From Litsea cubeba (lineage: Eukaryota > Streptophyta > Magnoliopsida > Laurales > Lauraceae): a stretch of DNA of 64,000 nucleotides. The stretch lies in assembly GCA_012931725.1 (NCBI GenBank), contig CM022944.1:110446603-110510602 (forward strand). The letters run 5' to 3'. Below the pieces are notes generated by a model. It made no database searches. It worked only from the letters and a program-made list of their open reading frames with translations, and was not told where the DNA came from. How positions within the stretch are numbered: the first letter of the stretch is position 1; each line of letters opens with the position of its first letter. A program made the translations under genes and the position numbers. Positions 1 through 8,140 of this stretch are shown here, piece after piece.

Positions 1-109
1 GTGCCGGTCGCAATACAGTAGACCCTGAAAGGGCGTACTATTACCGCTAGACACAAATGTTTTGAGACCGCATCTATGAGATGAGATTTCTGTTTTGAAA
101 GGTCAAGAT

Positions 110-1280
110 TGGATTCATCAAAGAGAGCAGATGGTATTCCAATCTGAACACGGGCTCGCGATTTCCGCGAGCGCCAGTGCTTAGAAAGAAATGAACCATG
201 ATTTCTCGGATCTGAATCTAAAAATGACGAGTTTTTTTTTTTTTTGAAAGGCCAATATCGGGTTCATCAAAGAGAGCAAAAGGCACTCCAATCTGAACAC
301 GGCTCGGCGATTTCCGCGAGCGCCAGTGCTCAGAAAGGAGAAGACCAAGATTTCTCTAATCTAAACCCAAAATGACGGAAGTTTTTTTTTTTGAAGATTT
401 TGAAGATTTTTTTTTTTTTAAAAAAAATCTTTTTTTTATTTTATTTTTTTATTTTTTTAAGATTTTTTTTTTTTGAAATTTTTTTTTTATTTTTTATTTG
501 TATTTTAAATTTTTATTTTTAAAAATTTTATTTTTGAAAAAATTTAATTTAAAGACGAGAGAGTACACATAGGCCTCCTAACCCGGTCTTATGAAATCTT
601 GATTGATAGAATTGCCCCCCAGGTAAGGGTAGGATTACTTAATGAACCCGTTTGGAGGACCCTTGCCTAGAACAGTCAAGCTGTCTCCACCACTCTGGAC
701 AAGGCTTTTCTTTGAATCAACCATGATCAAAGAACACAGTTGGTTTTAACCTTAGTGGTTCTATGTCTTTTTTTTTTATATTTTTTTTATTTTATTTTTA
801 TGAATTCATCGAAGAGAAACAATGGCCCAAAACCTTAGTCGAACAGGCTCAACATTTCTGCAAGCGCGATGAACGATAGGAACGATCAAGGTTTCTCAAT
901 TTTGAATCCAATTGAGAAATCTAAAAATTTTTTATACTTTTATATATATATATATTTAGATTTTTAATGAACTCATCGAAGAGAAACAATGGCCCAACCC
1001 CCGATCCGAACACGGTCTCGGCGATTTCCACGAGCGCCAGTGCCCAGAAGGGAAAGGATCAAGGTTTCTCAATTTTGAATCCAAATTGAGAAATCTAAAT
1101 TTTTTTTTTTTTTACTTTATATATATATCTATAAATATATATTTTTTTAGATTTTTAATGAACTCATCGAAGAGAAACAATGGCCCAACCCCCGATCCGA
1201 ACACGGTCTCGGCGATTTCCGCGAGCGCCAGTGCCCAGAAGGGAAAGGATCAAAGTTTCCAATTTTGAATCCAAAAATGA
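110..1280 (+). repeat. Five diverged copies of a ~110-bp unit
   Basis: Copies start near 114, 251, 800, 966 and 1157. Each has the order ATCRAAGAGA, CAATCTGAACACGG or a relative, GATTTCCGCGAGCGCCAGTG, AGGTTTCT and AATCTGAATCC-like text. The copies at 966 and 1157 are nearly identical and the one at 800 is the most decayed. They are separated by T-rich and TATATA-rich spacers. The short reading frames here are unlike known proteins and shift between copies, so I read this as noncoding tandem repeat in a retroelement 3' UTR. Confidence 0.7.
395..545. repeat. Low-complexity T/A tract
   Basis: About 150 bp made almost only of T runs and A runs (T-rich first, then mixed). It spaces the copies of the ~110-bp repeat. 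No gene signal. Confidence 0.85.
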
Positions 1281-1799
1281 AAATCTGATTTTTTTTTTGT
1301 TTTTTTTTTTTTTGAAAGAGAAAGAGTGGAAATAAATTCAAAGAATTAGAAATTCCCAAACAAAAAATCTCATCTCATTTTTTTTTAGATGCGGAATTAA
1401 CCATAGGCCACCAATTATAAAGTAGCCAAGGAATCGAGAAAAGAAATATAAGCATAGAGAAAAATATATGATATGCAAATATTTCATTTCTAGCATCGTG
1501 TTCTCAAATAAACGAGTCCCACCGGGTGATGCCAGCTTGATGGACAGCGCTCCCGGATGCCCGGGGTTCCTACCGAGGTCGGCGGACGTGGGAGTCCGTT
1601 TGGTTCCGAACCTTTCGTAACCGGGGGGCAAAGGGGGGCGTGCATCAACATTTTCTTTTTTTTTGTGGGTGTGCCAGATTTTCTATTTTTACTTGGAATT
1701 GCAAATGGTGATCCGGAGATCAACCTTCGCAAGTAAAAAGGAAATCAACTTCTTTCAAGTTTTTCCATTGCCACATATATTTAAGAAAATAGACATTTT

Positions 1800-1906
1800 T
1801 TTATTTGCCGTGAAAGGCGATTTTTTTTGGCATTTATAGCCGATTTTGGCGTTTATAGCCGATTTTTGGCGTTTTATAGCCGATTTTGGCATTTATAGCC
1901 GATTTA
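1800..1906 (+). repeat. Short tandem repeat, ~18-21-bp unit
   Basis: Five consecutive units of the form GCCGATTTTGGCRTTTATA with small length changes in the T and A runs. It lies just before the putative 3' LTR and fits the tandem-repeat 3' UTR reading of the 1-3877 element. Confidence 0.75.
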
Positions 1907-2387
1907 CAATCCTTATCAACAATGAAAGACAAGAATTGTGATTTTTTTCTCTTTTAAAAAAATACAAACTACAATGAAAAGCAAGAAAAGGAGGATCTAA
2001 CTTCTCAGGAGATGTGGGGGACTCGTTAGATTGACGGTCGCAAGCCATATGTGGCTTCGCCATCATCCATGCAGATGAGAACAGAGGATGCTATTGATTC
2101 GCTTGGCTTGGCTATAACCTCGGGTTTTTAGAGGACAAAGACCAAAGGAAGGTCCTATGTCCAATAAAAAGCCGAGTAGACGGGCTGAAAAGCCATATCT
2201 AAGCCATTGGAGGCAGGAGGAGAAGGCAAGGACCTTGGGGGGGGGTACCCCCCAAGGGACTTTTGTCACCTTGTTGCGGTGGCCGGTGTAGAACTTCCGC
2301 AGAGTTTTCTCTCTTTTTCCTTTCTCTGGATTTCTGTCTGCTGTCTGTTGATGTTGTGTGTGTGTTCTTTGTTGATGGAGAGCCCTC

Positions 2388-2398
2388 CTATTTATAGG
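2388..2398 (+). promoter_or_regulatory. TATA-box candidate in the left-edge LTR
   Basis: CTATTTATAGG in an otherwise noncoding LTR, followed by mixed transcribed-looking sequence. It matches the TATA form common in plant LTR promoters. There is no transcription evidence. Confidence 0.35.
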
Positions 2399-3077
2399 CT
2401 TTTAGGTAGCCTTTAGGTGGGTTTATGGGCTTTTATTGTCATTAAGCCGCATAATGGGAGGAGTTACAAAATTGAATTGTTTATTTTGTAACTCCTTTTT
2501 TCTTGGCTTCTGATTGGCCGGAGGAGATTGAGGGCATTTAATCGCCTTTAATCGCCATGATGGGAGGAGTTTCATGGGTTAAATGCCATGAATCTCTTGA
2601 CTTGTAACTCCCGAATGCTTGCTTCTGATTGGGCCGTCCAAAGAAATGGATTAATGACTGTAATAAAGTTAGTCAATTAATCGCATTAAGTGGTCGCGAG
2701 CAGCTGAAGAGTCGCGGGCCGTGCCACGTCTTTTGGGATTCTTCTGTTGATGATCATCGATGGATCTTCATGTAGATCGACATCAGATGACCATATAATT
2801 TCAGGTGTTTGTTGCCAACAGCGAATTGGTGTCATCTGTCCTGTCGATTTCTCGATCGGTCGGGTAGAAAGCACACTTTTTTTTTGTTGACCGGGTGGCG
2901 ATCAATATTGTTTTCGATACTCTTGATGATTGACCCGTGTTTTGGACGGATGTCAGAGGACTTGGTGTCTCAAAAGCATGAATTTTGGAAAGTACCAGAG
3001 GCTAGGCTCTTCGAATCGCGAAAAAAACGGCGAAAACCGGGGTTTCCGGGGCTTTCCCGGCGACCCCGGGTTCCAAG

Positions 3078-3157
3078 GTCGCCGGCGACCCTGGCCCAGG
3101 GTCGCAGGGGTCTGCGACCCTGGCCCAGGGTCGCAGGGGTCTGCGACCCTGGGGGGG
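3078..3157. repeat. GC-rich inverted-repeat cluster
   Basis: Tandem alternation of GGGTCGCAGGGGTCTGCGACCC-like units joined by CTGGCCCAGG. Each unit is nearly self-complementary, so strong hairpins or a cruciform can form. Local GC is far above the surroundings. It occupies an interior LTR position comparable to the palindrome arrays in the other LTRs of this window. Confidence 0.8.
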
Positions 3158-4080
3158 TTTTCCCCCTTTCGTGTCCCGTTTTGCGTCCGTTTTTGCTGTT
3201 TTTCGATTCTTTTTTCTTCTGTACTTTTCCTTGACATTTTGACCATTTATTGGCCTGATTTATTTGTAGGAAACCTGATGAGAATCCTTGCATTTATTTT
3301 GCAAAGTTTCCAATTTCCTGAGAAAGCCGAAGACTTTGTCGCGCAGAGCTGCCGATTTTCCGTCAGAAGCTGAAACTGGGTCAAACGATGTCGGAATGAC
3401 CTGAAATTTGGTGTGAAGCCTCCTGAGCAATAAATAAGACCAACCATATTCTTTTGTTTGATTTTTGAAGCCGTTTGGGGTCCTATCACCTGTAGACTTG
3501 CTTTTTGTCGCGATGAAGATGTCGCGGTTTGATGTGCGGTCAACCGATGTCCGATTGACTTGAAATTTGACAGGGAACCTATTGGAGTCATTTAAGATGA
3601 TCCATAGGCTCTGTCTTGGAAACCATGGTCCCGGAGAGCTTTGCCGCCGAGAGCTCCTTTTCAGCTGTCGGAGAAGCGAAGTTAGGCCAAATGATTTTGA
3701 AATGGCCCGAAACTTCTTGTGTACTCCTCTTTTGGTTGTCTGGAAGAATCTTGCAGTTTTTGTTTGATTCTGACAAGATTTGATTTTTGGAAGCAGCATT
3801 GCCTATTTATGGTAGGTTGCGACTTCATGTAGCTCTTTGGATCTTGAAGAGGCAAAGTGACATTTTTGGTGTCAACAGTAGGGTGTTGGTTTGCAAATTG
3901 GGGGAGTTTCAGGGGCTTTTTCGAGATTTTGAGTTTTTAGTGATTTGGGTGCATCGCGTAGATCGCATCATTTCTTGAACATTTGTCTTCTGTCGCGTTT
4001 CGATTCAACGCACGGAAGGGGCCCAAATAATCATAAGTAGCTAACCAAGGACTTAAACCATATTTCTCATTTTTCAAACC

Positions 4081-4090
4081 TAATATAAGC
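4081..4090 (+). promoter_or_regulatory. LTR TATA-box candidate
   Basis: TAATATAAGC is followed by ~190 bp of pyrimidine-rich sequence without any ATG, ending in a GTAAG-type donor. That is what the start of a transcribed leader should look like. The 3' LTR has the same site at about 11928-11937. Confidence 0.5.
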
Positions 4091-4745
4091 CAACCCATTT
4101 CTTCCATTCGTTTCTCTCTTCCTTGTCACTGTGCATCTCCAACTCCTCTTCCTCCAAGCTGCCTCCTTGCCGTCGACCACCACCGGAGCTCCCATTTCGC
4201 CGGCCAACACTTGTTTCTTCTTCCTCAAGCTCTCCTAAGCTCAACCATCCTCTTTTCTAAGGTTTCCATTGACAACCCACTTAGAGGTAAGCTTCCCAAG
4301 CTTTTAGGTCTAGTCTTTCTTCTTCCATTTTCTTAGAAATGGTTTTGGGAAACTCATCTACACCCATTGCATTCATTTTGTAGAAGAGATTTTGGAATTG
4401 AGAGAGGTTTCCTCCATTTTGAGCTCTAAAGAGGAATTTTCTCTATTTCCCTTGGTTTTCCTTTAGCTCTTCATCAAGGCAAGTTAATCTATATGTTTAT
4501 GCTTTGATATGTTATTTATTCCTTGAAATGATGATTGAATATGTCTAGATAACACAATGCTCTAATCTTGATAAACTTGGATGGAAAATATGATAATTTG
4601 GGTTAATTGTCTAATAAATTGGATTGGAAATGAAATGGATAGATTGATAGGTTTATGGAACCTAAATTGATGTGGTTTTTATCCTTGAATGATTGTGAAA
4701 CAAGTTCAGGGATTATGGGAATGGAAAGGGACCAAATACACATTA

Positions 4746-4769
4746 GTTACAGAACTGATGTTCTGTAAC
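4746..4769. repeat. Perfect 10-bp-stem hairpin in the 5' LTR
   Basis: Arms GTTACAGAAC and GTTCTGTAAC surround a 4-base TGAT loop, directly upstream of the palindrome array. In the 3' LTR most of the right arm is deleted (12594-12608). The solo LTR at 13831-13867 has a related structure. Confidence 0.9.
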
Positions 4770-4778
4770 TGTGTGTAC

Positions 4779-4985
4779 TCGGTCGACCGGCCAGGGGCTT
4801 CGGTCGACCGAAGACACAGGATCAGGTGCGCCCAGCACCCGATCATTTTACTGTTCTTATTTATTGGTTACAACTGTCGGTCTACCGAACTTGGGTTTCG
4901 GTCGACCGAACATGAAGGAGGTTGACCTTTCGGTTGACCGAACCTTCCTTGTAGGAGGTCGACCGACCAATGATGGGGTCGACCT
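4779..4985. repeat. Palindrome array, core GTCGAC (5' LTR)
   Basis: Seven exact or one-base-off copies of CGGTCGACCG, at about 4780, 4801, 4878, 4899, 4931, 4956 and 4977, at irregular spacing. The 3' LTR copy is at 12612-12760 and continues at 16365 after the solo-LTR insertion. The units carry many CG dinucleotides in an AT-rich LTR, although CG should be lost quickly in methylated repeats. Confidence 0.88.
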
Positions 4986-5705
4986 GGAGAACTGCTGGGA
5001 ACCTTTTGAAGGGTCCTTTTTACCTCTTTTTCTATTGGACTTTTATGGAACCTTGGCTACCTTTTTGGACTCATTTGACTTGATACGAGGAATATTTTGG
5101 GCATGCATTTTCTCATCGTTATTCCTGTTTTCTCGGTTTTTCAACTTATATCAATCTTGAACGGTACGGGACAACGAGATACCCTCTTTTATATCTATGC
5201 ACGAAGATTGTTTGTTCAAGTATCGCGAACCTTATTCCTTTCGTTGACTGAATAGAGTTGTACGAGACTACGGTAATAACTATTGACCTAAGATTGGATT
5301 GTTTATCGCTCTCGATTCTAAATTATACTATTTGGTACTTTCTACATGAAATGCTCATGTTCCATAGATTGCTTTACTGGTTTTGGTTTGGGGATTATAT
5401 GATGAACCTAGATGATGACCTAGGATCCCCTTATTGTCTTGTTTACCTTGTTCTTGATGATTGATGGAAGTGTTGAGGGTAGGCAACTTTGATTGTAAAA
5501 GCTTAATGAGGACTACTTATGGTAATGATGAATTGATGGTATTGATATTGAAAAGGCTTGCTTGTATTGTCTTGACCTTGATTTGATAAATGGAAAGTAG
5601 TCTCTCCTTTATTAATGAATCTTGTTCACGCAAGAAAGCCTAGCCCCTCACTATTGTTTGTCTAGAAATCCTTCTGTCGGGCACCACTCAGCTATATATT
5701 GCCCA

Positions 5706-5729
5706 ACACAGATGGGGCACCATCTGTGT
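5706..5729. repeat. Perfect 10-bp-stem hairpin in LTR (second)
   Basis: Arms ACACAGATGG and CCATCTGTGT surround a GGCA loop. It is intact in the 3' LTR at 17080-17103, so it was present at insertion and has not decayed. Possible RNA role unknown. Confidence 0.85.
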
Positions 5730-6143
5730 GAGGACCTTGATGAACGTCTGCGCAGTACGACTTATTACTTGATAATCTTGTTCGTTTTGCCGTGTCATTC
5801 CCGTGCCTTGTTGCCGAGTTCACACTCGTACCTTGTTGCCAGGCTTTTAACCCTGTGCCTTGTTGCCAGGTATATCCTGTGCCTTGGTTTCCCCACCACA
5901 ACTCAATATGAGTATGGGAGGGCAATATTCCCGTGGTAATTAGCTTATGTGGACCGCCTATCTTGCTAGATGTTTATATTAGATTGTTTATGACTCGTAT
6001 ACTATGTATTTCTTATGTCTGAAATGCATATGTTTCTATTGATCTTGTCTCTTGTCTACTCTGATTCGATATGCATATCTTGTTGTCATTTATATATATT
6101 GCTTGCCATCCGTCGTGTTGACGATGCTACTCTTGGTGCATAG

Positions 6144-6205
6144 GTACCGAGCCCTTTTACCTCGAGGAGGAGACGACGGAGACGATTCAGACAGGATCAG
6201 TCTGA
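6144..6205 (+). other. Short acidic open frame near the chromovirus LTR end
   Basis: After TTGGTGCATAG, two leading bases and then TEPFYLEEETTETI and on to TGA at 6203. The 3' LTR copy (17517-17578) stays open with two substitutions. Coding status unproven. Confidence 0.3.
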
Positions 6206-6685
6206 TGACCTCCTAGATTACAGTACGGACGGCGTTGTATAGCCGTATCGACCCTGTACACGAGCGCTTCATGACTATTTTGGATAGATTCATCTTTGAT
6301 TTATTTTGGTTATTCCATTTTGGTTAGGCCCAAGTTTTGATGTGATAGATTCATCTTTTGATTTATTTTGGTTATTCCATTTTGGTTAGGCCCAATTTTT
6401 GATGTGGCCTTTCATTGTTATAATTACTTTCGTTTAACTTTTTAAACCTGAACTTTAATTAGTATATTTCCGTATTGCTCCTAACTATACATTCTGAGGT
6501 ACCACTTGTTTATATTAAGCTTCCGCTATTACTTTATTTATTTGAGGAAATGTTTACACCTCACAGCGGTCTTCGATCCATATGGGACACGATTGGGGCT
6601 AAATGTTGTTATTTATTGTTGAGAAATTTTAATTAGCCCTAATCTCACGCATTAACCCCAGTTTCACTTCTGGGGCGTGACAAGT

Positions 6686-6697
6686 TGGTATCAGAGC
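6686..6697 (+). other. Primer-binding site, initiator Met-tRNA
   Basis: TGGTATCAGAGC, complementary to the 3' end of plant initiator methionyl tRNA, three bases after the LTR terminus. This is the usual primer of plant Ty3/gypsy chromoviruses and fixes the 5' LTR end at 6682. Confidence 0.93.
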
Positions 6698-6818
6698 AAT
6701 TACTGGTTTCTAGATTTAAAAACAAGTAGAAACTAAGACGTGTGAGGATTGGGTTCATTTTTGGGTATCTTAGCTTTTGTAGATTATATAGTTTGTTTGC
6801 TAGATTGAGTCCCATAGG

Positions 6819-6841
6819 ACTAACGTTTACTATGTTTCAGA
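6819..6841 (+). promoter_or_regulatory. Candidate branch point and 3' splice site before gag
   Basis: A CTAAC branch-point consensus at about 6820 is followed ~16 bases later by TATGTTTCAG, whose AG ends at 6840; the gag ATG starts at 6842. With the GTAAGC donor near 4285 or the GC donor at 4479 this would excise more than 2.3 kb of LTR leader and the primer-binding site, giving a gag message with a short ATG-free leader. Inferred from consensus only. Confidence 0.5.
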
Positions 6842-8140
6842 ATGGCTTCTCGAAATTTACGCTCAAACAATAGCAACCCAGAGAGTAGCAATGCCAATGC
6901 AAACGCTAATGAGAATGCCAATGCCAATGCAAATGCTAATGAGAATGCCAATGCCAATGCCAACGCACATATTGAGAATACTATGGAAGGAAGGTTCAAT
7001 CAGTTGATGCAAACTTTCATCGCTTCTCAAGAATCACAATCCAAGATGATAGAAGTAATGCAGAAGCAAGCTCAACCTGCGCAGATTATCATGCCAGCCA
7101 GGGCACTTGACCCGAATGATCTATTCGATAAGTTCAAGAATAGAGTACCGCCTGAGTTTTTCGGAAACGAAGACCCACTTGATGCAGATGAGTGGATAGT
7201 TCAGTTGGAAAAGATCTTTGAGGTCATGCACTGGGAAGGGAAGGATTTAGTTGGCTGCATATATGTTTCGGGGCACGGCAGAGATGTGGTGGAAGTCAGT
7301 CAAGACTCCTTTTGATGCTGTGGAGGATGAGACTGCGTGGGAGTCATTTAGCAAACTATTTTGTGCTAAGTATATTCCGCCACACATTACAACACTCAAG
7401 ATTGCTGAATTTGAGACCCTTAAGCAGGGAGAGAATTCGGTACAGGTATATGAGCAGCAATTTACGAACCTGTCTAGGTTTGCACCATCTTTGGTGAAGA
7501 CAGAAGAAGATAAGGTCATGAGATTCATCCGGGGACTGAACCCCAACATCAAGGAGATGGTGACTAGTGTAACTTTGGCCACCTATGAGGAGAATCTTAA
7601 GAGGGCCTATTGGGCTGAAGAATTCATCAAGGAAAAGGTTATCTACAATCAGAGCCTTGGAGTGGCTCATACTCAGGGCAGAAATCAAGGTGCAGGTTAT
7701 CAGCAGCGGCAGTATCAGCAATAGGCCAAGAGGCCTAAACCATATCAGGCACGGAGGGTAGAGTGTTTCCACTGTGGTGGGAGCCACCCATCAGCAGAGT
7801 GCAGGAAGTTAACAGGGGCATGTTTTGAGTGTGGTCTGCAGGGCCACCAGGTCAAGGACTGCCCTAGGAAACAAGATCAGGGTGTGAGGAACGCAGCTCC
7901 TCGACCACTGGTCGCAGCACAGCCTTTGAGGCAGGCACCACATAACAAGCCCCAACCACCTAATCAGCAACAGCCTAGGGTACAGCAGCAGCAGCAACAA
8001 CAGTATAGACTTGCAGGACCTCAACAGAATCGAGGACACCAGAGGCCCCAGGGGCAACAGCAAGGGCAGCAACAGAGATAACAGCAAGGGCAGCAACAAA
8101 GGTAACAACAGAGGCCCCAGCAGCAGGGTAGGCTTAATGC
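6842..8140 (+). pseudogene. gag: gag (capsid and zinc-knuckle nucleocapsid) of the chromovirus, disrupted
   Basis: Gag assembles the cytoplasmic particle that packages element RNA. The ATG at 6842 opens with a low-complexity Asn-Ala-Glu stretch (about residues 17-42) built from an AATGCC hexanucleotide repeat. Next comes the retrotransposon gag fold: WIVQLEKIFE, then after a frameshift near 7255, YMFRGTAEMWWKS, SKLFCAKYIPP and FIRGLNPNIK. Two CCHC knuckles follow (CFHCGGSHPSAEC at about 7767 and CFECGLQGHQVKDC at about 7824). A Gln-rich linker of ~60 residues, coded by CAG/CAA runs, leads to the protease. Breaks: the frameshift, a TAG at 7722-7724 and two TAA codons near 8080 and 8104. Gag and pol share one frame here, as in chromoviruses. 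Confidence 0.88.

Larger units (their letters stand above)
1..3877 (+). mobile_element. 3' part of a long-LTR retrotransposon (Tat-like Ty3/gypsy), running off the left edge
   Basis: No coding domain is visible. The interpretation rests on the right boundary, where a CAACA terminus typical of Ty3/gypsy LTRs ends at 3877. Directly after it the sequence matches the 3' LTR of the neighbouring chromovirus from about 145 bp inside that LTR (compare 3885 onward with 11735 onward). The element therefore sits inside the chromovirus 5' LTR, and the first ~145 bp of that LTR lie beyond the window. Positions 1-2000 hold diverged tandem repeats and homopolymer tracts, as described for the hypervariable 3' UTR of Tat-lineage elements. 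The last ~1.9 kb would be the 3' LTR. Lineage is inference; the boundary is seen directly. Confidence 0.55.
2013..3877 (+). repeat. Putative 3' LTR of the left-edge element
   Basis: The right end (CAACA, 3877) is supported by resumption of the interrupted chromovirus LTR. The left end is a guess: a purine-rich AAGAAAAGGAGGA stretch at about 1983-1995 could be the polypurine tract, with the first plausible TG at 2013. Inside are a TATA-like CTATTTATAGG (2388-2398), a duplicated motif around GATGGGAGGAGTT (about 2452-2465 and 2559-2572) and a GC-rich inverted-repeat cluster at 3078-3157. No protein-coding content was recognised. Confidence 0.4.
3878..6682 (+). repeat. 5' LTR of the chromovirus (left-truncated by insertion)
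   Basis: Matches 11727-12765 plus 16368-17995 almost base for base. It ends GGGGCGTGACA at 6682, directly before the primer-binding site. It differs from the 3' LTR mainly by a ~66-bp tandem duplication at about 6281-6405 and ~50 bp around 4811-4862 that is absent from the 3' copy. Ordered contents: TATA-like TAATATAAGC (4081-4090), an ATG-free pyrimidine-rich leader, GAGGTAAGC (about 4283-4291) and AAGGCAAGT (4476-4484), a hairpin (4746-4769), a palindrome array (4779-4985), a second hairpin (5706-5729), a TGCCTTGTTGCC micro-repeat (about 5790-5890) and a short acidic frame (6144-6205). Confidence 0.93.

Noticed and set aside
3260..3799. 179-codon frame on the minus strand
   Set aside because: Lies antisense within a putative LTR and has no family resemblance.
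4746..4769. Heat-shock element reading of the AGAA/TTCT hairpins
   Set aside because: Spacing of the GAA and TTC units does not fit the alternating nGAAn pattern.
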